DNA from: Pomacea canaliculata
Taxonomy: Eukaryota > Mollusca > Gastropoda > Architaenioglossa > Ampullariidae
Direction of reading: 5' to 3'
Length of the DNA stretch: 64,000 bases
NCBI RefSeq assembly: GCF_003073045.1
Contig: NC_037595.1
Span: forward strand, 6,747,509-6,811,508
The position numbers and the translations under genes were made by a program. Under the pieces are notes generated by a model. It made no database searches and had not been told where the DNA came from. It saw only the letters and a program-made list of their open reading frames with translations. Of this stretch, positions 34,521 through 56,898 are shown piece by piece (position 1 is the stretch's first letter; the number at the start of each line of letters is the position of its first letter).

Positions 34521-34651
34521 TCATCAAACTTCATAATCTGTAAACACAAAACCTCTTGACCATACTTAAAAGCTTCTAATCCCTATGGAAAGCAAGTACA
34601 GACACAGCTCATCTTTATCTTTGTAAAGAAGTCACAAATCTGCACGCTGCC

Positions 34652-34707
34652 TTCCCACACACTGTACGCTCTACTAAGCAACTCCTGAATGCAGCGTACT
34701 GTGGGAA
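34652..34707 (-). promoter_or_regulatory. Imperfect stem-loop in the CDC5L 3' UTR
   Basis: TTCCCACACACTGTACGCT (34652-34670) pairs with AGCGTACTGTGGGAA (34693-34707) apart from a few bulged bases, leaving a loop of about 22 bases. It lies inside the presumed 3' UTR. A role is only inferred from position. Confidence 0.35.
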
Positions 34708-35129
34708 AGTGATGCCTTGCAACAGAATGAATGAAAGAACAAGTGAATGTTTAAAGGTGAATGTTTACCTGGAAATCTACTCTACCTAGACACCAGGGAC
34801 TAGAATGAGAGGAATGACAGAGAAGCTGCTCGAGTTATGACAGATTGTCTAAGTCGCCATGGTCAAGCTGTGCACAAATCATTCGTGATGAATCTTCTGG
34901 TGATGGATCTTCAAGTACAAAAAAAAAAATCTAAACACCAAACTGTTCCAGTATAAGCATGAACATAAAAATCCTTGAATGCAAGCATGACACATAGCAA
35001 CCAATGATGTTGAAGTTAGTAGGCAGAAATTAGACTATGCACTATGTATCAGTGATGGCATCACCTAGCTACATTTTCTGCACAGTGTGAGTCAAAAACA
35101 AGCTTTATCATTTCTCCAGCCACAGGTTC

Positions 35130-45381
<10,252 letters not shown>

Positions 45382-46199
45382 TTTTGTTGCTTTTGAACTA
45401 TCCTTTAACTAAAAAATGTGAGGCCGCCTCGGACAATTGCAATGAGTTTGACTCCGGAAGTAATAGCCATTAAGCAAAGGTGGCACCGTTAGATACGTAC
45501 AAAAGGAAACGTAGTTACAACGAACAACATAAAATTTACTTCTTATCGATATTTCATTACTGTCTAAATATTGATATTGAACTTAAACCTAGGTAAATTG
45601 TTTCATATAAAAATTAGAAAAAAAAGACAATTTTTGTTGTGAAAGGGAAATAAGGCAGTTTAGGTTCTCCACGAGTACTCCAAGAGTATTCTCCCCTTTA
45701 TGGCAGCCTGCTACAGCTCACGTCGATCTTTGTTTGACCCTGTTACCTCAGTGGAGCATCATTATTCTTGTCCTTTCTGCTCTGTTTACACACCAGATCT
45801 GGATTGGGATTTTTTTTACTTTCGGTAGCCAAAGAAAAGTAAGAGTAAGGTTTTAACTGCTGCTGAAGTTTTACAACAAATGGAATGGGTGAGGAAGACT
45901 CCAAACTGTTCGTGTGATGCTCTCTGGAAAAGACATCTAGAAATGTTTACAGCTTCTTCCATGCATTTTTTTTTTAGAGTTTTGTTCTAAAAAACCTAAT
46001 TTGTAAGCAGAGAGTCTGGTTTCTAATATCTAACTGTCCCACCTACTAGCTGTCTGGGGTTTGGATTTGAGTGTGTTGGAGGGGGGTGGGGGAATGGGGA
46101 CAAACAGCAGAGTTTCCCTTAAACGTTGTATCTTAGTGCAGAGACGTTAAACCCTTTTAACGTCTCTGCTTAGACTCCTGCTTGTGGTCAGTGTTGTTC
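45382..46199. other. CDC5L 5' flank and intergenic DNA
   Basis: The first 100 bases upstream of the CDC5L ATG (minus strand) should hold its 5' UTR. I see no TATA box, as expected for a housekeeping gene. A frame at about 45700-45810 reads VEHHYSCPFC but has no supported limits. Confidence 0.35.
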
Positions 46200-46260
46200 A
46201 TTCATGATGCACTGAAAACGCACCTTTTCCGTAAGCATTACTCCTAACACCCTTTCCCAC
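46200..46260 (+). mobile_element. Possible LINE RT C-terminal scrap
   Basis: HDALKTHLFRKHY at about 46206-46245 resembles the C-terminal box (FKxxLKTHLF) that ends many CR1/L2/RTE-type reverse transcriptases. It is about 13 residues only, with no supporting upstream RT motifs. Confidence 0.3.
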
Positions 46261-48489
46261 CATGCTAGTCCTTTTTCACACCCTTCCCTGCTATGTCGAG
46301 CTAGTCCACAATTTTAACTAGCATCGTTAGTCAGCTTAAAGGGGTACACTGACACGATTCTCACTAGGAGACACCAACGCCTGTACCTCATACGGAAACT
46401 CAGGTCTTTCTCTGTCAGCTCCCTCATTCTCACTCGGTTCTATCAGTCCTTCTCAAACTCTCATCACTTTTTATTTCATTTCATGAATATCCAACCTCAC
46501 CTTTGGGAACAGCCTAGTCTCTTTTCTTAAAATCTGGATATCTCGTACGATCTCGCCCACATATGCCCGATACCAGTCAGAAAAACAAATCGTAACCGCA
46601 ACTTATTCTCTTAAACAGTGATGATGCGAGAGACGATACGAACAATGGTGCTGATGTGAGTACTTATCACTATTTTTCATACTAAGTACGTTGTCCTACA
46701 AACAATTTTAATACAGTACACCGTTGCGAAGGACAGCACTATCCGAACCCTACTCCACCCACCTTCCTATTTTTAAAAAATCTAACAAAATAAACAAACA
46801 TTTCTTATCACTTCATAAATAGCTTTCATCTAATCTTTGGAAGCGCTCAAACTCATAAAATACCTCCCCACCTCCTTTTTTCCACCTCAAGTGATTTTTA
46901 AAAAGTCTGCTTACATGGGAAACAACTCTTACGAAACTATGCACCAAAACAAGAGTTACGTCCCATAGACAACAATGTTAAACGCACAACACTGGTTTTC
47001 GAGGTACTTTTACTTTTCGCGTTTTTTATTATTTATTGGTCAGCACAGGGCGTGCAGCCTATCTGGGTATGGTGCTGCACGATATCGATATCCAATTAAG
47101 TTAAATTACTACCCTGGTTTGCAGTGCCTAACCGTCTGTTTTATGGGTGATGTCAGGTGGAGAATTGCAGAATCAAGACTCCTCCATCCATCAGCTAACG
47201 AGGGAGTATTTTCAAACTGCGGAGGGGAGGGGGTTAGGTGAGGGAGTGGGATTTCCCCTGACGTGGACACAAAGACACACAAAGGATGTTTCCGCCAGGA
47301 ACAGGTCACTGAGTGCAGTACTCCCCTCCCTCTCCCCGGACAAGCGTGATCATTCTGAAATTATTTCTCCAGCAGCTTCTACAGCCCACCACTCTCACGA
47401 GTTGGGATAGTACTAGTAGTGACAAACTGCTGCAACGTGGATTTTAACACAAGAAAAGGAATGAAAGAGAAAAGTGCACGATGTGATTGGAAAGTCCTAC
47501 ACGTGTGTTGTCTTCCAGCGGAAGGTTCCTGGCAGGCGTCAGTGTAGCACGTGGAAGGCTTGTCTCTGCACGGGCAATTCTGTATTTTGTACTATGGAGG
47601 GTGGAGGGCCGATGTAGGTTGTCCGTTCATGCTTGATGAAGTCGCCAGCCATTCACTAACTCTGAGAAGCATACCTGGGTGCTGGCTTGTTCAAGCTCAC
47701 AGGGCTGGAATGGGCAACCCTGCACACACGCACGTACATTCTTGTGTTCAGCTCTGGAGAGGCCACCCTGTGCGTCCCTTTGTTTTGACCTTGACCCTTC
47801 TTCCGGCCTGACCCGCATCACCAGACTAGGTGAGGCCACTGATACGCATGCGCGGGTCCGCCAACTTGGACCTCCCGAGTTTTCAATGTCCCCCTTCCCC
47901 AACACAACAATCCCCTTCCCCCTCAGGTGACCTATCAGTGACCTTCAGCCTGCTTAGTCCGGTCCTCCCTCTCGCACTTCCTGCATCTTTATTGCTTTGT
48001 CTGAGTCTTTTACTGCCTCCGCTTGGCTCTCTGCCATTCTGTCTTTCCGTCTTCCTTTCTTGTTAGGCTCAGTATTTATTGTTATTTACTGTTATTTCTT
48101 GTCAAACTCAATTGTTATTTAGGACGTGTAACCGTCTGTTTTTAGTCAAGCAACAAATATTTAGGAAATGTCTTTCCTTCTTTCTTTCAAGTTTTACTAG
48201 GCGGACTATTAAGGAAATGTAATTGTCTTTCTTATGTTAGTCTAAAGATCTGTGTTTTGGTCACGTGCAGGTAAGGAAAGACAACAGTGTATACAACATT
48301 TCCCTGCCAGACTATTCCGTAGCTTCATCAAAATGTGCTCTGCCAAATCGTCCTGTTATAAGCTGTTACCCAAATGTGCTTTGTTATAAAGCCCAAGCTT
48401 TCTTGGTTTGTTTAGTAGACTTCCACCTTGAGGCAAATTTAGGGGAGGAGGGATGATGGATCTGGGGGGAAGACACTGGACTATTTGGG
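46261..48489. other. Intergenic, no gene supported
   Basis: Frames around 47530-47600 include a Cys-rich CSTWKACLCTGNSVFCT that recalls a VWC core but is followed at once by a stop and has no splice sites. Nothing else was supported. Confidence 0.35.
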
Positions 48490-48612
48490 AAAACCCCTTA
48501 GGGTCTGTCCTGCGAACAGGTGTCACAAATGTCCCGAGACGAGATCTGGACCAAGACCTTTACACTGCAGTCAGCGGTGACAAGTTAACCACCACACCAA
48601 CGGGCGCCCCCA
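48490..48612 (-). repeat. tRNA-derived SINE
   Basis: On the minus strand, GGCGCCCGTTGGTGTGGTGG then TTAACTTGTCACC forms an A-box region, and CTTGGTCCAGATCTCG a B-box, at about 40 bases spacing. A non-tRNA body follows (CGGGACATTTGTGACACCTG). The sequences either side share ATCAAAATGTGCTCTGC / ATCAAAGTGCGCTCTGC (about 48327 and 48623), suggesting insertion near a local duplication. The best SINE in the window. Confidence 0.6.
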
Positions 48613-49259
48613 TAAAGCCCCATCAAAGTGCGCTCTGCTATAAAACAAGTTGCTGTGGTTAACCCTTTCCTGGACAACTGGCAAACCAAAGGGAAGCATC
48701 TACAAACTTGGACAAAGCCGCTGACTAGCCATGGCAGGCGGTGAGGACAGACGACAAAGAGGGGAGGGCCAATTCTGAAGGTGCGACACACGTCAAAGGG
48801 AGGAGGGATGGTGGCTTGGAAAGCAGATGGTTGTGCTTGGAGTAGCTGCTAGTTACACCATGGACCCTCCTCACGCCCTTCTTAGTCTTCACACACGGTG
48901 GGCTGCTTTGGGTCGGAAGGTCTGGCGGAACTCTCAGGATGGTAACCAAATGCTGATCCCGGCCACCTCTCGGCAGGTCGCCCTCACCATAGCTCGTTCC
49001 TGTGACAGGTTTCCCCCCTCGGCAAACCGATTAGCCGGCGGCAGCCATGCCTGTTACTAAGAATAGTTTAGGGCAGAGGACTTCCGTTTCAAGCGGTGGA
49101 GCGAAGCGCGTTTCTCAGTTGTTACAGTTTTAACTACACACAGGGGACAGAAGTACTAAAGCACAGAACAAGAGTGGTGGTGTTGGGGGGAACCAGCTGT
49201 TCAGAGATCAGTTACAGTTATAAAACTGTGGCCGTTATTATCAGGAAATGTCTAGCTTC
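48613..49259. other. Intergenic, no gene supported
   Basis: Short ORFs only. Confidence 0.35.
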
Positions 49260-50190
49260 TTGTATAGTCTAAAATGAGTAAATTCGCATTTTTTATTTTA
49301 TTTCATCCATGTACAGATAATCATAGCAAAAACATTTATAGCCACCCGTATACATCTACACCCCTTTCTGTGTACATATATGTTTAAGGTCCATTGTAAT
49401 ACATTACGATGGCCTTTACTGATGTTAACTTTTAGAGGCTATTAAAAAAAGCAATAATATTGAAGGACAAACTAGAGTATATCATCACAAAAGCAGCTTT
49501 GTCTACAATATTGTCGAATAGCTTATTTGTCAAATCATGAACATGTAACAATATTATTATCGTAAACACATTTACAAATGTGAATGCTGCTAAAGGCATA
49601 GTACATGAAAAACTGCAAACTAACCATCAGTTAACCATACAAGAAAAGTAAGCATCAGTAATCCTGCATACCTAGCACTAGTTTCATTGTTGTCATTGAA
49701 TTCAGTATGTCAGCAATACAAATATGGAATCATATGTAATCTGGGAAAAAATACAAAATGCTATATGTGCTACTACAAAACAGGAAAACTAGTATTTCAA
49801 TGTGATCAAGGTAAGGTAGTACACAAAGCTGAACAAGATGAAAATTTCATATTCTGACATGTCAAAATACGTTTTTTGTTTTGTTTTTTGTTCATTGTTG
49901 TTTGCTGGTTTTTTGTTTGTTTGTTTGTTTTGCTTTTAGAGCCTCATAAATAATAGAGGCAGGCTCTTAGGTGCTTAGTGGAATCGTGTATACTGTAATA
50001 AAAACAAAAAAAAAGCTGTATTTGATGTCGGACGGTATTCGTGCAAAATTGAAGAGCTTTTCCTCTTACTTGCTCTGGATAAAATGTTGCAGCATGATAA
50101 ATTTCATGGTAAAATAAAGGCTCATTTAATTTCTATAATTTCAACATCATTCAAAATACCATCAGGGCTTGCAGAAATGGTGCAACTTAA
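49260..50190 (-). other. AT-rich block, possible 3' UTR of an unseen minus-strand gene
   Basis: Composition drops abruptly to AT-rich at about 49.26 kb. At 49288-49303 the minus strand has overlapping AATAAA/AAATAAAAA signals, and the block lacks ORFs and microsatellites until the CA array at 50199. This is how a long 3' UTR looks. An acceptor-led frame at about 50504-50610 on the minus strand (VETTSSLGHRAGSSRILATC) might be its last coding exon. Confidence 0.3.
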
Positions 50191-50193
50191 CAT

Positions 50194-50198
<5 letters not shown>

Positions 50199-50274
<76 letters not shown>
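50199..50274. repeat. (CA)n microsatellite, 38 perfect units
   Basis: An uninterrupted CA run of 76 bases, the longest perfect dinucleotide array in the window and probably highly polymorphic. Confidence 0.97.
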
Positions 50275-50275
<1 letters not shown>

Positions 50276-52640
50276 TAATACATACTAGCCAGTCCACTCA
50301 AACCACACCAACACACACAACCCCGGTATTGACACTGCATCCATCCCGGTTACTTTCTGTTGTGCTGAGTGATCGCGGTCCTCACATAAAGGGGTAGATA
50401 CCCTGCACACTCAGTCACGGAAAATGAAATGATAGCTTGGAGAGAGAGAGAGAAAGAAACCCTAACAATGGTGGCGGCTGTTGCGGTGTTGCATTGTGCG
50501 GTCAGCTGGACAACTTCGTCATGTCTCGGCAAGTGGCGAGAATCCTCGAGCTACCCGCCCGATGCCCCAGGCTGCTGGTTGTCTCGACATCGCTGTGACT
50601 GGCGGCGACATGAAACACAAAGGTGAGAGACTCCCGTCCCATCCACCCCCAACACACTACCTCGCTTTTCTCTGCGACAGATGACCGCCAGGCGCGGCCC
50701 GGTGCATTCATCATCATTCATCATCATTCATCAGTCATCGCTTGGATGGACCAGCCGACGACCACGCTGGTTACGAAGAATGTAAGATCTACGGTTCGGA
50801 TCTTGTCTTGCGACACAACAACAATTTTATTTTTGACTTTGTTATGAGTTTGCAGGGCTGGCTGTCTGGGCGAAGGTGGAGGGAGACTGATGTGGAGGAG
50901 GTTAGGTGTGGGGTGTTCTCTTGGTACCTCATTTTAACTCTTTTATTCACCCTTACATCCCTCTACCACCACACATGGCAAAAGCTCGACTACAACAAAA
51001 CTTTTTTCTTTTCCTTTACTTGTTCTTTCTTTTTTTATATAAATAATCTGTCCGACCTTTTCACTAGTCAATAAGTGAATGGTTGGGGTGGGGGTGGAGA
51101 AGAGTTTTCGGAGTGAGTGCATTGAACGATTTTGGGGCGGGCGGGTGAGTGAGTGAATGAGTACATAAAACGGAGTGGGTGGGATAGTTGATAGTTGCTT
51201 GTAAATGCTTGTAAAATAACTTGATTACATCACAGCTTGAGAGAGCGGGGAGGCTACTCTCCCCCACCCACCCTGCTGCCATGTGCTTCAACTACATTAA
51301 CCCCCCCACCCCCTCCCATTACTCTTGATGGCGATGTCGAATGACTCCTGCAAGTCCGACCCTCCCAGGCCCTCAATTGTTCCCCATCATGACGCGAGAA
51401 GGCGCCATCTAGCGGCGTCGACATCGCCTCCGTTGTCCAGAGTCGCCAGTGATAGAGCGATAATCCCACGTAATACGATGCTTATCGATCACTGTAATTT
51501 TCTGCGAGCAAAGGGGGATAAATGAGGTAGAGGGCACCGACATGAGAATATCGGGGGCTCAAGATGGAGTCGCGGCCATATTGCATTGTTCACGCACCTT
51601 CCCACCGAAGTAGAGAAGGGGGAACTCAGCACCCCTCCCCTCATAGAGCCTACCTTTTGTTAAAACATCTTGCGCTTGCCAAATGACAGATGCCTGTCAG
51701 CTAATTTAAGTCCTTGTTTTGGAGTGATCGAGCAGCTGCCGGCCCATAATGCATGTGCATTGCCGCCCTTCCGGCGGAGGTCATCCTCACCCAGTAGATT
51801 GGTTCGTCTACTCCACTATCAGCAGGACGATTACACCAAAAAAATATATAAAAATCACAAATTAAAGACAGTAATCAGCGTCATCATTAGCTAGATGTCG
51901 GAATAAAAGCGTGCACGACTGATGTTCAACATGCTGTTGTTGCCAAATCCCAGTCAGAAGCTGGCCCTCCGACACGGAGGGGCTCGGCACCGCCTCCCCT
52001 TGCTTTTTGACAGACATGTCTCGATACCTCGCAAAGTATTCTCATTTCGGTGTCACAGAGATAGATATTTGAAAAGATAAAGGTTTTTTTCTCATTCTCT
52101 TTCTCCAGCCGAAGACTCTGTCTATTATGGGATTACGTGGGCAGAAGGAGGCGGGTGGCCGACACCCTATAAACATACCCCGTGTACCCGCGCCGCTACC
52201 CGGCCCCGAGCTCCATAGCGCCAGTGGACGCAATACAAGCGGGCGCGTGGCTCCGTCTAGTGGCGACGTGTCGGCATGATGCCAGGGGCGATAACTCAGC
52301 CTCAAGATGTCACCTGCGGTGATGTAGAGAGTCTGGGGCTAGTTGTGCAACAGAGTTCTTAAACTTACAACTGTTCTAAAGAAGAAAGTTTACCCCAACT
52401 CGCTCCTGCTGATGAGTTGCACAAACAAAAAATTGTCTGGTTTATACAGGTTTATCATAAATAAAAGAATTGTAGTTTTACAAATGCTCCAAATTGTGTT
52501 CCTACAAAACATATTATCTAAAAGAAGACATACAAGTGCTTAAAATGTGTTGTGCGACTGGCCCCTGGTGTCTGTTGTCCTTGCCACAACCGTCAAACAC
52601 AACCTAACCCTAAAACATTTTATTGTCTAGGCTTTCGCAG
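50275..52640. other. Intergenic, GC-richer, scattered regulatory-type motifs
   Basis: A short frame MDQPTTTLVTKN ends at AAT|GTAAGA (about 50747-50782) and could be a first coding exon, but no partner was found. It also contains a CTCF-like site (51401-51416) and a related CCGTCTAGTGGCG (52253-52265). CCTATAAACAT near 52165 could be a TATA box. Confidence 0.35.
51401..51416 (-). promoter_or_regulatory. CTCF-like binding motif
   Basis: On the minus strand GCCGCTAGATGGCGCC fits the bilaterian CTCF core (CC-R-S-YAG-R-K-GGC). It is the best single match I saw. Binding is inference. Confidence 0.5.
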
Positions 52641-52741
52641 TTATGTATAAAAAATATGGAAGATTAATAAAAGATTATTTTTGTGATGATGAGGAAGAGA
52701 AGGATGCAGACGAAGACGATCCTGTACTACATTTCAGTTAA
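52641..52741 (+). CDS. Candidate small terminal exon with acidic tail
   Basis: Acceptor GTCTAGGCTTTCGCAG precedes TT, then an ATG-led frame: MYKKYGRLIKDYFCDDEEEK and a further acidic tail ending at TAA 52739-52741 (32 residues from the Met). The composition is strikingly protein-like for AT-rich DNA. No family is recognised and no upstream exon is identified. An AATAAA inside it could instead be a processing signal. Confidence 0.3.
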
Positions 52742-53029
52742 GATGCCTATTGCAGTGTGACGACAGTTTCTCTGATATTTATCTACATAAATATTTCAAC
52801 AAAAGGACATGATCTGACAGAAAAGAAGCCATCGGTGCCAAAAATTGTTCGTTCACTTGCTCTTCATCTTTGATGGTTTTCAATGTTATGGGTTTTTTTT
52901 AATTATTAAAACGAGGTAATGTTCTTGGATCTGACTATACAACGATGAAAGTAAAGAAAAGACTGCTTGGAAGTAAAATGAAAGCATGTTTAAGGACTGG
53001 CTTTAGTGTCCAACAAAGACGATTAGCAG
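52742..53029. other. Intergenic, no gene supported
   Basis: AT-rich unique sequence. Confidence 0.3.
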
Positions 53030-53400
53030 GAAGGAGATGAAGAAAACAGTAATTAGCAAGGAAAAACAATGACGACTCACAAAGAGGAGACAAGAAGAAC
53101 AACCACTAAATAAAAAAATAAGAAACCAACAATTTGAATACAGAGGTAAAAGAAAACAAATAAAAACAAAAGCAAAAACAAAACTAATTAGCAAGAAAGC
53201 AACCAAAATAATAATAACTAACAAGAAGGCAAGAAGAACGAGAAGACAACACAAACAACAACAAGAAAGCAACAAATAATAACAGCAGCAAGAAGGCAAC
53301 AAGAAGAACAACAGTTAACAAAGGAAAACAAAGAAACAAGAAGACAATATCAATTAACTCGGAGGAGACAAAGAGAGGAGCATGAGCACAAGAGAAGACA
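53030..53400. repeat. Low-complexity AAC/AAG purine-rich tract
   Basis: About 370 bases made almost entirely of AAC, AAG and CAAGAAG-type words. Antisense frames (Leu/Phe-rich) stay open across it and should not be read as membrane proteins. Confidence 0.8.
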
Positions 53401-56400
53401 AGGATTTCAAGTGTTGCGACACCAGCGACGTTGACCGGCCAAAGGAGTTGACGTCCGACATCTCCGATAACAACGCCGACGACGATTTCGGGTGGGGAGG
53501 GGGGTAGGTGGAGGAGGCTCAGACCGCGCCATGCGTCTCTCGTCAGTCCTCTTATCTCCTGTTCTCCTCCTCCTCCTTCCACCTTCTCCCTTCCTCCCTG
53601 CTACCTCCTCCTACCACCCACCACCCCGCCCAGCCCTCTTGCCACCTGATTGCCACCCCGAAGATGCCTGCGACGCCAGGGAAGAAGACTGTGGGTCGCC
53701 GTGCACAATGAAACTGGAACCGAGGGTGGCCAAGATGAGACAAGATGGCGGAGCTTCCCCGCGCCCTCCCACATACTGCATCGCTTGATGGTAGCATCTA
53801 GTTTCTCGCCGCATCGAGAAGCGTAATGTGCTTGTGAAATTACAGCCACCCTGAAATTGCAGTTCACACACCCGCACTCACTCTGTGTGTGTGTGTCTCC
53901 CTCTCTCTCTCTCACACAGAATGTCTTGACAAGACAGCAAATAATTGTCCTGCATGGAAATGTTCACCGGAATAAAGACAGACACCTAAACATGAATGCA
54001 CCTGTCTACAGGTGACACGTATACTTCAAACCCTCTTTTTTTTTTTTTGGTCTTCGATTGTTCTTTTGTCCCTTTTCTTATTTTCTTCCTTCCTTTCATT
54101 ATCTTCTGAAACACTTATACCTTTTCACGTGGAATATTTTTGTTTGCTTCCTTCCAAAGTGAAAGCAATATCTGAACACAACCAACCGGACACACTGCAA
54201 TGTTGAGCCAACCATGCGTAACCCCAAGCTGACCACCTGAGCCAGATCCTGTCGTCGTTAATTAACAGCCGCCATCTTGGCAGCTTCTCCCTTTCCTAAA
54301 CCTTGTCCTGTCTGCCCCTGCACGAACCTGATCGCCCTGACCCTCCCCAACTGCCCTGTAGGCCTGCTTGGTCGTCTGCCCTTCCTCTCGTCCGTCCTCG
54401 GTGTGTTGACAGCCCCGATTGTGTTCTCATTATCCTCATCACATCACACCTGGTGTCGACGGCGTCAGGTTCATCCCCACCGGCTCCTCATCCACCATCG
54501 TCATCTTCATCCACCGGAAGTTCATCTCCTTTTTTTTATCGTCAACCGACTCGTTAGACTTTTCCCTGTCGAACTGACGACCGTTTAGGTTTTCACTTTG
54601 TTTTTCAGTTTGTTCTGCAGTTGACCAGATGTGTATGTACTGAAATTTATAATTGGACGCCAAAGCCTTTCATTGTTACTCGCCCTCAGCTCCTGGCCTG
54701 CAAGTCCTGCCCATGGAGGATTGTTTGCTGGGATCCTGATCCTCGACTACAGCTAATAACGGGATGAACCTGTTACGTGGGGTGTTTCCTACTCTGTTTC
54801 CTGTAGGGGCACCTGCTTGTTTGTCCCGGGGGATAACGGAGCATGTCCTAGCTGACCTCCATGTCTGGAGGCTATTCTCGTATCCGCCACCCGGAGACGC
54901 GCTGGGTTGGGGAGGTCGCCTTGCTACCGGATGGAGGATAGTCTGGTCCCAGACCTCTTAGCGAGAGGAGAGAGTGCAGGGCAGCAGTGCAAGCCATCCA
55001 AATGTGCAAGTGCAGCACAGGCCATCTACTGAGTGCTGGAAACACAACTGTCGTCAGATAGGTTCAAAGGTCAAGCCTCTAAAGACAGACATGGGTACTC
55101 AGAGACATCACCAGACACGATTGAAGTCCAGAATCAGGTCCAGTCTGACAATCTTTCTCCTGGTGTCATACTTCTCGCAGTTGAACACAAAGACACGCAG
55201 AGATATGCGAACGAAAGCAAGCACGCGCACACACACACACACATCTACTCATACAAAACTAGTGAACTCACACAAGCGCCCACATCCACCTACACTTGTA
55301 CCTATGTTCCAGTTGTGTGCACAGTGTACTCAAACTTACAAATAATTGTAAACACGACTACAAATGACTGTCAGACGCTTCATGACATAGGGGTCATAGG
55401 GGTGGCCCTTAATGGCTGCTCCTGTACCTCCACCCGCTGCCAAGTCGACCTTCTGAGTCTCAACAATCTTTCAAATGATTTTCTGAGTAAAAGTGAGTTT
55501 TTGGATTGAGTTTTTTCTGGGATGACATCTACAGTGTTTATTTATGGACGCAGCTTGGCGTTGGGATTTATGCCGCACGTGTACCCAGACTGTTACCCGA
55601 AGCCAAGTAGGTAAGTCTGCTTGTCGTAAATATTCACTACTCAGGCTTGACCTATTGAAGTCATTTTACCGACTACCTACTAGTAATTTATCGGACGACA
55701 ACCACCATTTCTCTTGACAACTTTCTCCCACGTGGGATAAATATTGAGGAGATCGTAAGTGATCTAACACAAGTAAACAAGGATTTTTTAAGATCCAATA
55801 AATAAACTTGACAGATACAATGCTACATACATCTTTGGTTTCTAACGTTTCAGATTCTGAGATCATCAGACGCCATTAAAACAAAAAACAACAAAACAAA
55901 AAACAAAAAACAACAACAAATATGGCAAGAAGCATTCTGCCATTAGGGTTTTTCTCCAATTATTTATTGAAATGAAAATAAATTAATATTTGTGTCGACT
56001 AGTTCTTGCTCCAGGAGAGTCACATAGTAAAAAAAAAATGTTTTCAGCAACTTCTTGTTTTTTCACGGGGGTGGGGTGAGGATGAAGGGGGTTGGTGGGT
56101 TATTTGTCGTTTTCCGTTTTATTTTCCGAATTCTGCATGCAGTCACCCCCCTCCCCTCATTTTTAGGGAATGACCGCTACACCTGTAGCCTTATTATGAG
56201 TTACTTTGCCTGTACACTGTGATTATTTGCCTGTAGTTAGTTTCCCCTGTCTAAGTTAGGGCAGCTCTACACGTGGCGACATTACACCATGTTTGTGAAC
56301 TAGACGTCTGAATGTTTACCCGGAAACACACAGACAGTTGTTCACAGGGTGGAAGGTGTGTGTGGGGGTGGGAGTGGGTGGGTGGGTGGGTGATTGGTTT

Positions 56401-56832
56401 GAGGGAATGCACATGAGAAATTCCTATCAAATTAGAATAAAGATATAAAAAAACAAACAAAAAAAAAACAAAAACAAACAAACAAACAAACAAAAAAAAA
56501 AAACAAAAACAAAAACAAAAAAACAAAACAAAACAAAAAAAAACCAAACAAACCACCCAACAACAACTCCAAATTGGAAAAGGGTGTCTGTTGTGCCTTG
56601 GAAGGCGACAATGTGGGAAACATCTTCAAGTATTAAGGTCAGTCAAAGTGAAAGTTCAGCTAAAGGTCATTCCTAAGCGTCTGACATGCAGATGTAGACA
56701 AATGTATTCTGTGATTGAGTTTTTACAATTAATTCTTTGCGTAAACATTAATGATCTCAACTCTAACTCCGGATATCACTGAAGGTCGAAACCAATGAAA
56801 GAGCTTCTCGTTCATAGTAATGAGTCCTTACC
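53401..56832. other. Intergenic, no gene assembled
   Basis: It contains a CT-rich patch (53560-53640), YY1-like motifs at 53741-53750 and 54268-54280, and a short CA run at 55229-55244. The frames there have no convincing splice sites or known domains. Confidence 0.35.
56445..56545. repeat. A-rich (AAAC)n tract
   Basis: Runs of A broken by single C. The antisense ORFs are Phe/Val/Cys strings and are artefacts. Confidence 0.85.
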
Positions 56833-56898
56833 CAGCCGGTAGCTGTGACGTCACACAACGAGCCGTTTCTCAGTCGGTCGTTGTGACGTCACGATAAC
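56833..56898. promoter_or_regulatory. Duplicated CRE module
   Basis: Two perfect TGACGTCA palindromes (56846-56853 and 56884-56891), exactly 38 bases apart, lie in similar flanks (CAGCCGGTAGCTGTGACGTC and CAGTCGGTCGTTGTGACGTC). A 38-bp segment has been tandemly duplicated with the CRE preserved in both copies. This is a candidate enhancer or promoter; no TATA box or gene was identified beside it. Confidence 0.5.

Noticed and set aside
47530..47600. VWC-like Cys pattern CSTWKACLCTGNSVFCT
   Set aside because: It is followed at once by a stop, with no splice sites; likely chance.
50084..50278. His-Thr repeat ORF
   Set aside because: Translation of the CA microsatellite.
53003..53582. Leu-rich multi-span membrane-like ORFs on the minus strand
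   Set aside because: Antisense of an AAC/AAG low-complexity tract; hydrophobicity is a composition artefact.
56251..56629. Phe/Val/Cys-rich membrane-like ORFs on the minus strand
   Set aside because: Antisense of an A-rich AAAC tract.
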